A stretch of DNA of 64,000 nucleotides. Source: Acidobacteriota bacterium. Its GTDB lineage: Bacteria > Acidobacteriota > Vicinamibacteria > Marinacidobacterales > Marinacidobacteraceae. Of this stretch, positions 8,551 through 16,319 are shown piece by piece. Position numbers and translations under genes: made by a program. The DNA lies in NCBI GenBank assembly GCA_022826195.1, contig JAJDVI010000066.1, positions 1 to 64,000 on the forward strand, written 5' to 3'. The notes beneath the pieces are model-generated. The model was not told the origin of the DNA, ran no database searches, and worked only from the letters and a program-made list of their open reading frames with translations. Numbering within the stretch: the stretch's first letter is position 1; every line of letters starts with the position of its first letter.

Positions 8551-9971
8551 GCCGCGCCGCTCCCGGCGGTGGCCGCCTCGTCCGGAAGGTCGAGCGGGAA
8601 CACGCCGTCGCTGTCGCCGAACGAGTCCATCTCGGGGTGTCCGATCTTCCGCATCAGGCTCAGGAGGGCGTTCGCCATCGGGGTCCCTTCCGGAGCCCGC
8701 AGGTGAACGCCGCCGGGGAGCGCCCCGTTCGCCCGGCCCAGCAGGAGCAGCGGCGCCCGCCGGTGGTTGTGCAGGTTCCCGTCGGCCATCGCGGAGCCCC
8801 AGACGATCGCCGTCTTGTCGAGGAGCGAGGCGTCCCCATCCATCGTGTCGCGCATCCTCTCGAGGAAGTAGGCGAGCTGACCCAGCCGGTAGGTGTTGAT
8901 CCGGTTGAAGTCCATGATGTCCTCGGGGACGTTGCCGTGGTGCGAGGCCCCGTGGACGGATTTCGTCGTCCCGCTCTCGGGGAAGGTCCGGTTCGACTGG
9001 TCGAAGCCCGTCTTGAAGGTGATGACGCGCGTGAGGTCGGTCTGCAGCGCGAGCAGTTGCAGGTCGAACATCAGCTGCATGTGCTCCACGAAGGAATCGG
9101 GGACCCCGGAGGGCGCCTCCGGCATCTCCCGTTCCTCCCCGCTCGTGTTGCGCGCCTCGACGAGCTGGATCCTCCGTTCGATCTCGCGGATGTGCTCGAC
9201 GTACTCGTCCAGCGCGACCCGGTCCGCGGCGCCCAGCGTTCCCTTGAGCCGGGCGACCTCGGTCGTGATCCAATCGATCATGCTGCGGTCGGTGCGGCGC
9301 CGCGCCGCCCGGTCCGCGGCGGTGTCCCCGGCGCCGAACAGCCGCTCGAACACGACGCGCGGCTCGCGGATCGCCGGAAGCGGCTGGCTGGGCGTGGCCC
9401 ACGCGAGCGAGGTCGTGTAGGCGCAGTGGTAGTTGTAGGCGCAGCCGCCGCCGCGATCGATGCCCTCGATGCAGAGTTCGAGCGAGGGGAGCACCGTCTC
9501 GCGCCCGAAGCGCTGCGCGTGCAACTGGTCGAGCGACGTGCCGATGAAGATGTCGGACCCCTGGGTCTGCTTCGGGTGGGCCTGGGTCAGGAACACCGCC
9601 GTCGTCCGGTCGTGGTCGCCGCCGATCTCCTCCGCCCGGTGCGCTTCGGCCGACCGGCAGTCGGTGTTGCTCACGATCGTCAGGTACTCGCGGAACGGCT
9701 CCAGCGGCTTGAGCTGGCTGTCGGCGACCAGCTCGAAGCCGCGTCCGGTCGCCGCCGGCGCGAAGAGGTGGCGGCCGTCGCCCCAGTCGCTCGAGCCGGC
9801 CACCCCCATCGACTCCTCGATGGCGACCAGCCGCGTGAACTCCGCCGCCTTCCTCGGGGCGGCCCACAGCCCGGCGGGAGTCATCGCGTCGAGCACGGGC
9901 AGGGCCACGCTGGCGCCGGCGCCCCGCAGGAAGGTGCGGCGCGGAAGGTGTTTCCGGGTGATGAAGTTCAT
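8547..9971 (-). CDS. Tat-exported DUF1552 (HXXSHH motif) protein
   Basis: 474 residues. A twin-arginine signal lies at the N-terminus (LPRRTFLRGAGASVALP, Arg11-Arg12), so it is probably folded in the cytoplasm and exported with or without a cofactor. The family-defining HXXSHH motif is present as HGASHH at about residues 340-345, followed by GSAMADGNLHNHRRAPLLL, which resembles the end of the DUF1501 family. These families occur in Planctomycetes, Acidobacteria and Verrucomicrobia; biochemical function is not established. The start codon overlaps the DUF1592 gene stop by 4 bp (ATGA at 9968-9971), and the stop overlaps the ankyrin start. The long open frame upstream of 9971 is overlap with the neighbouring gene. 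Confidence 0.92.
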   Translation of the reverse strand: MNFITRKHLPRRTFLRGAGASVALPVLDAMTPAGLWAAPRKAAEFTRLVAIEESMGVAGSSDWGDGRHLFAPAATGRGFELVADSQLKPLEPFREYLTIVSNTDCRSAEAHRAEEIGGDHDRTTAVFLTQAHPKQTQGSDIFIGTSLDQLHAQRFGRETVLPSLELCIEGIDRGGGCAYNYHCAYTTSLAWATPSQPLPAIREPRVVFERLFGAGDTAADRAARRRTDRSMIDWITTEVARLKGTLGAADRVALDEYVEHIREIERRIQLVEARNTSGEEREMPEAPSGVPDSFVEHMQLMFDLQLLALQTDLTRVITFKTGFDQSNRTFPESGTTKSVHGASHHGNVPEDIMDFNRINTYRLGQLAYFLERMRDTMDGDASLLDKTAIVWGSAMADGNLHNHRRAPLLLLGRANGALPGGVHLRAPEGTPMANALLSLMRKIGHPEMDSFGDSDGVFPLDLPDEAATAGSGAA

Positions 9972-12421
9972 GAGCCCCCTCCGCTTCCCATGGGACCCGC
10001 CAATTCTGCCAGATCGTCCGTCGCGGGTGCGGGACGCGCCATGCGGAACGGGTCGCTCTTCACGACGCCGAGGATGAACGAGGACATCCGGTAGCCGCCC
10101 GCCTCCGCCTCGCGGGCGATGGCGCGGATCCCGGGCCCGTCGAAGTACTCCGCCCGGCGTCCGGTCGCGTAGGCGAGCAGGTGTTCGGTGAAATTCCGGA
10201 CCAGGGGAATCGGCCGCTTCATGAGGACGCGCACGAGTTCCGCGGGCGTGCTGACCTCGGTCCCGTCGTAGAAGGTCCCCCGCGTGTCGAGCGCCACGCC
10301 GTTCTCGCGGACCCGCACCTGCCCCGTAACGTCGTAGTTGTCCAGCGCGAGTCCGATCGGGTCCATGAACCGGTGACAGGCACGGCAGGTCGGATTCGCC
10401 GCGTGCATCTCGAGGCGTTCGCGCGTGGTGAGCCGACGTCCGCGGCGGGCCGCGGCGGTGTCCTCGAAGGCGGGGATGTCGGGCGGCGGCGGTGGAGGCG
10501 GCGTGCCCATCAGCACCTCCATCACCCACTTCCCGCGGAGGACCGGCGACGTGCGCGCGGACATCGAGGTGAGCAGCAGCACGCTGCCGTGACCGAGCAC
10601 GCCGCGCCGGCTGTCGTCCGGGTAGCTCACCCGCCGGAACTCGGGCCCCGAGACCCCGGGAATCCCGTAGTGCGCCGCGAGGCGCTCGTTCAGGAAGGTG
10701 TAGTCCGCCGTGAAGAGCTCGAGCAGACTGCCGTCCTCGCGCACCAGGTGGTCGAAGAACAGCTGCGTCTCACGGACCAGGTCCTCGCGGAGCTGGCCGG
10801 TGAAGTCCGGATAGAGATAGGGCTCCGGCTGGTTGTCCTCCGCGTCCTGAAGCCGCAGCCACTGCGAGGCGAAGCGCGTCGAGAGCGCCTCGGCCCGCGG
10901 GTCGGCCAGCATCCGCCGCACCTGCGACTCGAGAACCGCCGGGTCCGAGAGCCGTCCCTCGGCGGCCAGCTTCACCAGTTCGTCGTCCGGGCCTCCCGCC
11001 CAGAGGAAGAACGACAGGCGCGAGGCGAGGTCCACGTCCGCGATCCGGTAGCTCTCGCCGGGCGGAACCTCCGGCGGCGCCCGCTCGAGGCGGAAGATGA
11101 AGGACGGGCTCGCGAGGATCGCCTGGAGCGCGGTCCGAACGCCGATCTCGAATCCGTCCTCCGCGGCGGCGCGCTCATAGAAGGCCATCGGCCCGGCGAG
11201 ATCGTCGTCGGTGACCGGACGCCGGTACGCCTCGCGGGCGAGCCGGGTCACGATCGACTTCGCGCACGCCCGCGACTCGTCGGAAACGTCCGCTGCCGCC
11301 GCCCCATCCTCCGGATAGCAGTCGAAGATCCTTCGACGGCTCGCCGTCTCCGAAAGCCCCGCACTGCGGTGCGGGCCGGTGATCATGAGTTCACTCAGGT
11401 GAGGCAGCGCCGTGATCCCGTAGTTGGCCCACGCCTGGGAGTCCTCGCCGCCGACGAAGGACCAGCCCGGCGTCTTCAGGGGGTCCTCGTACGGTCCCTC
11501 GATCGTGCGGACGAAGGCCGCCGCCACCTGGCGCTGGCCCGCCCGCACGAAGACCGGTTCGGTGCGGATCGGCACTGTCGAGCGGCCGCCGTGCTCGAGG
11601 CCGAGGAGCGCCACGCCCTCTCCGTCGATGGAGATGTCGACATCCTGGAAGCCGGTCCCCCGGCCGAAGAGCGTCTCGATCGAGATCACGTACTCGCCGT
11701 CCACCGGGAAGTCGTGGGTGACGACCATCCCGCCCCGCGTCCCGTAGGGCGTGCCCTCGAGGTGATCCCAGGCGTGCTGCGAGACGTCGATGGGATTCGT
11801 GTACTTGGCCGTCTTCGACAGCGCGTCCGGGTTGCCGACCGCGATCCGGCTGACCTCGGTGGCGGCCCGCAGGTAGGCCTCGAGGAGGGTCGTCGAGAGA
11901 CCCTGCGCGTCCGCCATGTTGTCGAAGGCGCCGAGGTAGGTGTCCGCCGGCAGCCAGCGTCCGGCCTCGATCTCGAGATCGAGGAGATCGCGGATCACGC
12001 GCTCGTACTCGGCCCGGTTCAGCCGCTGAAAGCGCCGCGAGCCGGGGTTCCGGGAGCGGGCGGCCTCGCGGTCGACCACGGTCTCGAGCGTCTCGGCCAG
12101 GGCGAGCAGCGTTTCGGGCGGCGGCCGGCGCTGGCCCGGCGGCGGCATCATCCCGGCCCGCAGCTTCCGGATCATCTTCTCGGCGGTCTCCGCCTGCTGG
12201 TGCGCCCGGTCCACGGCGAAATCCCGCAGCGTGAGGTTCCCGGTCCGGAGGCGCTCGTTGTGGCAGACGACGCAGTAGCGCCGCACCACGCCGGTGAGTT
12301 CCGCCGTGTTTGCGGGGACGCCGGCCGCGGGCTCCGCGGCGGGCGCCGGGCGGGACGCACCGTCCTCCGGGGGCTGCCCCGTCAGGGCGAACCAGAAAAG
12401 GAGAACCGCGCCCGCGTTCAT
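9968..12421 (-). CDS. Exported haem-binding-type protein with DUF1587/1595/1592/1588/1585 domains
   Basis: 817 residues with a signal peptide ([15 protein letters not shown]) and a proline/alanine linker. A cytochrome-like CVVCH lies at residues 50-54 in a region typical of the planctomycete-type cytochrome domain, and a second CxxCH ([12 protein letters not shown]) at 679-683 lies inside the DUF1588 part. The order is cytochrome-like, DUF1587 ([18 protein letters not shown]), DUF1595, DUF1592 ([15 protein letters not shown]), DUF1588 (with the characteristic [12 protein letters not shown]) and C-terminal DUF1585. The family is usually next to a DUF1552 gene, as here. It is first in the operon, divergent from kbl across 100 bp. 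It is probably a periplasmic or surface electron-transfer or oxidative enzyme; the substrate is unknown. Confidence 0.92.
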   Translation of the reverse strand: MNAGAVLLFWFALTGQPPEDGASRPAPAAEPAAGVPANTAELTGVVRRYCVVCHNERLRTGNLTLRDFAVDRAHQQAETAEKMIRKLRAGMMPPPGQRRPPPETLLALAETLETVVDREAARSRNPGSRRFQRLNRAEYERVIRDLLDLEIEAGRWLPADTYLGAFDNMADAQGLSTTLLEAYLRAATEVSRIAVGNPDALSKTAKYTNPIDVSQHAWDHLEGTPYGTRGGMVVTHDFPVDGEYVISIETLFGRGTGFQDVDISIDGEGVALLGLEHGGRSTVPIRTEPVFVRAGQRQVAAAFVRTIEGPYEDPLKTPGWSFVGGEDSQAWANYGITALPHLSELMITGPHRSAGLSETASRRRIFDCYPEDGAAAADVSDESRACAKSIVTRLAREAYRRPVTDDDLAGPMAFYERAAAEDGFEIGVRTALQAILASPSFIFRLERAPPEVPPGESYRIADVDLASRLSFFLWAGGPDDELVKLAAEGRLSDPAVLESQVRRMLADPRAEALSTRFASQWLRLQDAEDNQPEPYLYPDFTGQLREDLVRETQLFFDHLVREDGSLLELFTADYTFLNERLAAHYGIPGVSGPEFRRVSYPDDSRRGVLGHGSVLLLTSMSARTSPVLRGKWVMEVLMGTPPPPPPPDIPAFEDTAAARRGRRLTTRERLEMHAANPTCRACHRFMDPIGLALDNYDVTGQVRVRENGVALDTRGTFYDGTEVSTPAELVRVLMKRPIPLVRNFTEHLLAYATGRRAEYFDGPGIRAIAREAEAGGYRMSSFILGVVKSDPFRMARPAPATDDLAELAGPMGSGGGS

Positions 12422-12521
12422 CGTGTTAACTGACGGAAGATACCTGAATCGGCCGCCGCTTCCCATCCCGAGCCCCGCGCCCGCCAGCCGATACAGTCTC
12501 CCCCCGCGAGGAGAACCCCGA

Positions 12522-13706
12522 ATGAACGCAGAAACGCTGTCATCCATCCGCGGTGAACTGGCGGCCATCCAGGAGGCCGGGCTCGAGAAGCGGGAGCGGT
12601 TGATCCTCTCGCCGCAGGGCGCCCTGATCCGGGTCGGGGGCGAGGAGGTCCTCAACTTCTGCGCCAACAACTACCTCGGTCTGGGGAACGACCCCCGGGT
12701 GCTCGCCGCCGCCGCGCGGGGACTGGACGAGCGCGGTTTCGGGTTGAGTTCGGTCCGCTTCATCTGCGGCACCCAGGACATCCACCGCGAGCTGGAGCGC
12801 CGGATCGCCGGGTTCCTCGGCACCGAGGACACCATCCTCTACAGCTCGTGTTTCGACGCGAACGGCGGCCTCTTCGAGACCATCCTCGGGGCCGAGGACG
12901 CGATCGTCAGCGACGAGCTGAACCACGCCAGCATCATCGACGGCGTCCGCCTCTGCCGCGCCCAACGGTTCCGCTACCGGAACCGGGACATGGACGACCT
13001 GGCTGCGAAACTCGAGGAGTGCGCCGGCGCGCGCCGCAAGCTGATCGCGACCGACGGCGTCTTCAGCATGGACGGGACGCTGGCCCCGCTCGCCGACATC
13101 TGCGAGCTGGCCGACCGCCACCGGGCGCTGGTGATGGTGGACGACTCGCACGCCACCGGCTTCATCGGCGCTACCGGCCGCGGCACGCCCGAGCGCTTCG
13201 GCGTCTCGGACCGGGTGGACATCATCACCTCGACGCTCGGCAAGGCGCTCGGCGGCGCCGCCGGCGGGTTCACCTCGGGGCGCGGCGAGATCGTGGCGCT
13301 GCTGCGCCAGCGCAGCCGTCCCTATCTCTTCTCGAACACCCTGGCGCCGGCGATCGTCTCGGCGGCCCTCGAGGTCGTGTCGCTGCTCTCGACGACCGAG
13401 GAGCCGCGCGAGCGCCTGCGGCGGAACACCCGGCGGTTCCGCGAGGCGATGACCGCGGCGGGATTCGAGATTCCGGACGGGGAGCACCCCATCGTTCCCG
13501 TGATGCTCGGGGACGCCCGTCTCGCCTCCGGGATGGCCGACGACCTGCTCGAACGGGGCATCTACGTGATCGGGTTCAGCTTTCCGGTCGTCCCGCGCGG
13601 GCTGGCCCGCATCCGGGTGCAGTTGTCGGCGGCCCACGACGACGAGCAGGTGGACCGGGCGGTGGCGGCGTTCATCGAGTGCGGCCGCGCCCGGGGCGTC
13701 CTCTGA
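12522..13706 (+). CDS. kbl: Glycine C-acetyltransferase (2-amino-3-ketobutyrate CoA ligase)
   Basis: PLP enzyme of the alpha-oxoamine synthase family that cleaves 2-amino-3-ketobutyrate with CoA to glycine and acetyl-CoA, the second step of threonine degradation. Typical segments are [17 protein letters not shown] near residue 45, [30 protein letters not shown] and the PLP-lysine region [14 protein letters not shown]. At 394 residues it matches Kbl length. The ATG at 12522 has GAGGAG eight bases upstream, and a possible -10 TACAGT lies at 12492. Threonine dehydrogenase, the usual partner, is not in the window. Other family members (BioF, HemA) are possible but the N-terminal pattern fits Kbl. 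Confidence 0.9.
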   Translation: MNAETLSSIRGELAAIQEAGLEKRERLILSPQGALIRVGGEEVLNFCANNYLGLGNDPRVLAAAARGLDERGFGLSSVRFICGTQDIHRELERRIAGFLGTEDTILYSSCFDANGGLFETILGAEDAIVSDELNHASIIDGVRLCRAQRFRYRNRDMDDLAAKLEECAGARRKLIATDGVFSMDGTLAPLADICELADRHRALVMVDDSHATGFIGATGRGTPERFGVSDRVDIITSTLGKALGGAAGGFTSGRGEIVALLRQRSRPYLFSNTLAPAIVSAALEVVSLLSTTEEPRERLRRNTRRFREAMTAAGFEIPDGEHPIVPVMLGDARLASGMADDLLERGIYVIGFSFPVVPRGLARIRVQLSAAHDDEQVDRAVAAFIECGRARGVL

Positions 13707-13725
13707 CCGCCGCATCCGGCAGGAG

Positions 13726-14439
13726 ATGAACCGGCCGCGCGAACCGGTTGCTCTCGCCTTCAGCGGCGGCAAGGACAGCACGCTCTCGCTGCACGCGCTT
13801 CGCGCCGAGGACCGGTTCGAGGTTGCCGCGCTGGTCACCACGGTGACCGAGGGGTACGACCGGATCAGCATGCACGGGGTCCGCCGCTCCCTGCTGCGCG
13901 AGCAGGCGGCCTCGATCGGCCTTCCGCTCACCGAGGTCACCATCCCGCCACGAGCCTCGAACGAGATCTACGAGCGCGCCATGGGCGAGGCGTTCACCCG
14001 GCTCGGCGACCGCGGTATCCGGAGAGTCGCGTTCGGAGACCTCTTTCTCGAGGACGTGCGCGACTATCGCCTCCGGCAACTCGGGGCGCTCGGCCTCGAG
14101 TGCGTGTTTCCTCTCTGGGGACGGCCGACCCCGGCGCTCGCCCGCACGTTCGTGGACGCCGGATTCCGCGCCCGGATCGTCTGTCTCGACCCCGCCGCCC
14201 TCGACGCCTCGTTCGCCGGGCGGCTGTTCGACGACGCCCTCCTGGCCGACCTGCCGGAGGGGGTGGATCCCTGTGGAGAAAACGGCGAGTTCCACACCTT
14301 CGTCTTCGACGGCCCCATTTTTCGCCGTCCGCTCGCCGTTTCGGTCGGCGAGGTGGTCGAGCGCGACGGCTTCCGGTTCGCCGACCTGTTGCCGGCCGCC
14401 CGGAGACCCGGCGCCGCTGGTAATCTCCCGGGCGAGTGA
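13726..14439 (+). CDS. Dph6-like ATP pyrophosphatase (PP-loop, COG2102)
   Basis: 237 residues. The N-terminal VALAFSGGKDSTLSLHAL is the PP-loop motif of N-type ATP pyrophosphatases. The following MHGVRRSLLREQAASIGLPL, VAFGDLFLEDVRDYR and CGENGEFHTFVFDGP are the signature of the diphthine-ammonia ligase (Diphthami_syn_2) family. Bacteria do not make diphthamide, so the bacterial members have another, unproven role, probably adenylating and aminating or thiolating a small molecule. It follows kbl by 19 bp and precedes a DUF6580 membrane protein and a cobalamin-binding protein, which suggests a role near corrinoid metabolism. Confidence 0.85.
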   Translation: MNRPREPVALAFSGGKDSTLSLHALRAEDRFEVAALVTTVTEGYDRISMHGVRRSLLREQAASIGLPLTEVTIPPRASNEIYERAMGEAFTRLGDRGIRRVAFGDLFLEDVRDYRLRQLGALGLECVFPLWGRPTPALARTFVDAGFRARIVCLDPAALDASFAGRLFDDALLADLPEGVDPCGENGEFHTFVFDGPIFRRPLAVSVGEVVERDGFRFADLLPAARRPGAAGNLPGE

Positions 14440-14455
14440 TTCCGCAAGGAGACCC

Positions 14456-15058
14456 ATGACGTCCATCCGCCTCCCCGTCCTGCTCGGGATCGTCGCTCTC
14501 AGCGTCGGCGTCCGGCTCGCGCCGTACGTGTTCGGCGCCCACCACGTCGATCCCGGGTCCATGGCCTATCCCTGGAACTTCTCGCCGATCCTGGCGCTCT
14601 CGCTCTTCGGCGGGGCGCTCTACGCCTCGCGCCGGCTCGTGTACCTCGTGCCGCTGGCCACCTATCTGCTGGGAGACGTCGGCATCTGGGTCGTCACCGG
14701 CCGCGCCGACTGGGCCCTCTACGCGGGCCAGCCGGTGGTGTACCTGGCGGTGGCGCTGGTCGCCACCTGCGGCTTCCTGATGCGCGGGAAGCGGTCCTGG
14801 GGAAGGCTCGCGGGCTCCGGCCTGCTCGCGGCGGTGGGCTTCTTCATCGTCACCAACTTCGCTGTCTGGGCGTCCGGCGGCGGCGTCCGCTATGCGCTGA
14901 ACCTCGCCGGACTCGTCGACTGCTACGTGCAGGCGATCCCCTTCTTCCGCAACAGCCTCGTGAGCATGGCGCTGTTCCTGCCACTGCTGTTCAGCCCGGT
15001 GGCGCTCCGGGACCGGGCGCTGGTTCCGCGCTGGCAGGCCGCTCCCGTCCGAAACTAG
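14456..15058 (+). CDS. DUF6580-type integral membrane protein
   Basis: 200 residues, about five to six membrane segments. It shows the pattern of the DUF6580 family: an NFSPILALSLFGGALY segment after the first helix, a TNFAVWASGG motif at about residue 140, and CYVQAIPFFRNSLVSMALF near the end. The organisation resembles small substrate-binding (S) components of ECF vitamin transporters, but that is an inference. The start is the ATG at 14456 with AAGGAGA just upstream; the longer open frame overlaps the previous gene. It lies between the Dph6-like gene and the cobalamin-binding protein (15 bp gap), so a role in corrinoid or cobalt uptake is a reasonable guess. Confidence 0.75.
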   Translation: MTSIRLPVLLGIVALSVGVRLAPYVFGAHHVDPGSMAYPWNFSPILALSLFGGALYASRRLVYLVPLATYLLGDVGIWVVTGRADWALYAGQPVVYLAVALVATCGFLMRGKRSWGRLAGSGLLAAVGFFIVTNFAVWASGGGVRYALNLAGLVDCYVQAIPFFRNSLVSMALFLPLLFSPVALRDRALVPRWQAAPVRN

Positions 15059-15073
15059 GGAACTGGCGGGCGC

Positions 15074-16009
15074 ATGGCCGAGCCGCGCGTCGTTTCGCTG
15101 ATCGCCAGCGCCACCGAGATCGTCAGCGCTCTCGGTATGGAGCACCGCCTCGTCGGGCGCTCCCACGAATGTGACTTCCCGCCGTCCATCCTGAGTCTTC
15201 CCGTCTGCTCTTCGTCCAAGGTGGACGCGGCCGCCCCGAGCCGGGACATCGACCGCCAGGTCCGCGAGATCGTCGGCGAGGCGCTGTCGGTGTACCGGGT
15301 GGACGGGCGGCTGCTCGACGAACTCGCGCCCACCGTGATCGTCACCCAGACCCAGTGCGAGGTCTGCGCGGTGAGCCTTCGCGACGTGGAGGAAGCGGTC
15401 TGCGAGGTGGTGCGCTCGGAGCCCCGGATCGTTCCCCTGGCGCCGATGGCGCTCGGCGACGTCTTCGACGACATCGAGGCGGTGGCCGGGGCGCTCGGCA
15501 TTCCCGATCGGGGCCGGGAAATGGCCGCGGAGCTGAAGGCGCGGCTCGCTGCGCTCCGGGCCAGGGCTGCGGGTCTCGACAGGCGCCCCCGGATCGCCTG
15601 CGTCGAGTGGATCGATCCGCCCATGCACGCGGCCAACTGGGTTCCCGAACTGGTGGAGATCGCCGGCGGACGGGTGATGGCGGGGGAGCCCGGCCGCCAC
15701 TCCGGGTACTTCGCGTTCGAGGAGCTGCTCGCGAGGGACCCGGATGTCATCGCCGTCATGCCGTGCGGATTCGACATCCCCCGCACCCGGGCCGAGATGC
15801 CCGCGCTCGCCGGTCAGCCCGGATGGAACGATCTCACGGCGGTCCGCACGGGGCGCGTCTTCCTCACCGACGGCAACCAGTACTTCAACCGGCCGGGTCC
15901 GCGGGTCGTCGAGTCCGCGGAAATCCTCGCCGAGCTGCTCCATCCGGACGCGTTCGACTTCGGTCATCGGGGTTCGGGCTGGACGCCGTGGGTGCGTGAA
16001 ACCGACTGA
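15074..16009 (+). CDS. Cobalamin-binding (BtuF-like) protein without signal peptide
   Basis: 311 residues of the periplasmic binding protein fold of the BtuF/FepB type. It begins directly with the domain (PRVVSLIASATEIVSALGM), contains GRSHECDFPPS, a CEVC motif, and a C-terminal RTGRVFLTDGNQYFNRPGPRV-like end. No signal peptide or lipobox is present, so it should remain in the cytoplasm unless the start is wrong; no usable start with a signal was seen upstream. Many aerobic bacteria have a comparable cytosolic form annotated as cobalamin-binding. No BtuC/BtuD transporter genes are next to it. A corrinoid-handling role is consistent with the cobalamin-dependent QueG in the same genome. Confidence 0.82.
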   Translation: MAEPRVVSLIASATEIVSALGMEHRLVGRSHECDFPPSILSLPVCSSSKVDAAAPSRDIDRQVREIVGEALSVYRVDGRLLDELAPTVIVTQTQCEVCAVSLRDVEEAVCEVVRSEPRIVPLAPMALGDVFDDIEAVAGALGIPDRGREMAAELKARLAALRARAAGLDRRPRIACVEWIDPPMHAANWVPELVEIAGGRVMAGEPGRHSGYFAFEELLARDPDVIAVMPCGFDIPRTRAEMPALAGQPGWNDLTAVRTGRVFLTDGNQYFNRPGPRVVESAEILAELLHPDAFDFGHRGSGWTPWVRETD

Positions 16010-16220
16010 GCCACTGCCGGACGCCGGGCCGGGGAGCGGCCTCTGCGACGCCTGCCGCCACGCCCGGCTCGTCGCCTCTCGCCGCAACCGCTTCCTCCTC
16101 TGCGGGCGTTCGCTCGAAGACGCGCGCTATCCCCGCTACCCGCGGCTGCCGGTACTGACCTGCGAGGGCTTCGTCCCGCTCTCGCCCCGGGACGCGCGTT
16201 CCTCCGATTTCGGCCGCTGA
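15996..16220 (+). CDS. Small four-cysteine protein (putative metal-binding)
   Basis: 74 residues from a GTG at 15996 that overlaps the end of the cobalamin-binding gene by 14 bp. Two cysteines form CDACRHARLV near residue 18 and two more follow at about 17 and 36 residues later (FLLCGRSLED and PVLTCEGF), so it could bind a zinc ion or an iron-sulfur cluster. The pattern CxACRHA...LC...RYPRLPVLxCxGF is one I recognise from small hypothetical proteins of several phyla, without known function. The overlap suggests translational coupling to the cobalamin-binding gene. Confidence 0.65.
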   Translation: MKPTEPLPDAGPGSGLCDACRHARLVASRRNRFLLCGRSLEDARYPRYPRLPVLTCEGFVPLSPRDARSSDFGR

Positions 16221-16277
16221 GGTCCTCCGGCCGCCTCCGTAGCGTTCGGGACAGGTGCGTTCGGGCATGATATCTGC

Positions 16278-16318
16278 TATACTATCTATCAGACTTAATG
16301 AGTATGGAGTAGATAGAT
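16278..16318 (+). promoter_or_regulatory. clpB promoter and putative operator
   Basis: An AT-rich island in GC-rich DNA. TATACT at 16278-16283 is a good -10; the -35 is not clear. Immediately downstream, ATCTATC (16284-16290) and GATAGAT (16312-16318) form a perfect 7-bp inverted repeat with a 21-bp spacer, in the position of a repressor site between promoter and start codon. A Shine-Dalgarno GGAG lies inside it at 16306-16309. It is neither a CIRCE nor a clear HAIR element. Confidence 0.5.
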
Positions 16319-16319
16319 C

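Noticed and set aside
10181-12433. 750-residue plus-strand open frame opposite the DUF1592 gene
   Set aside because: No hydrophobic core, signal or motif; the minus strand carries DUF1587-1585 domains and CxxCH motifs.
12422-12521. Possible B12 riboswitch upstream of the kbl-BtuF-like cluster
   Set aside because: The 100-bp divergent gap is too short and lacks the B12-box consensus; none of the later gaps exceeds 20 bp.
13994-16087. Long minus-strand open frame opposite the Dph6, DUF6580 and BtuF-like genes
   Set aside because: It spans three real plus-strand genes and consists of R/H/G/D-rich text without any domain.
16261-16319. CIRCE or HAIR element before clpB
   Set aside because: Neither TTAGCACTC/GAGTGCTAA nor CTTGAGT/ACTCAAG is present; only a different inverted repeat is seen.
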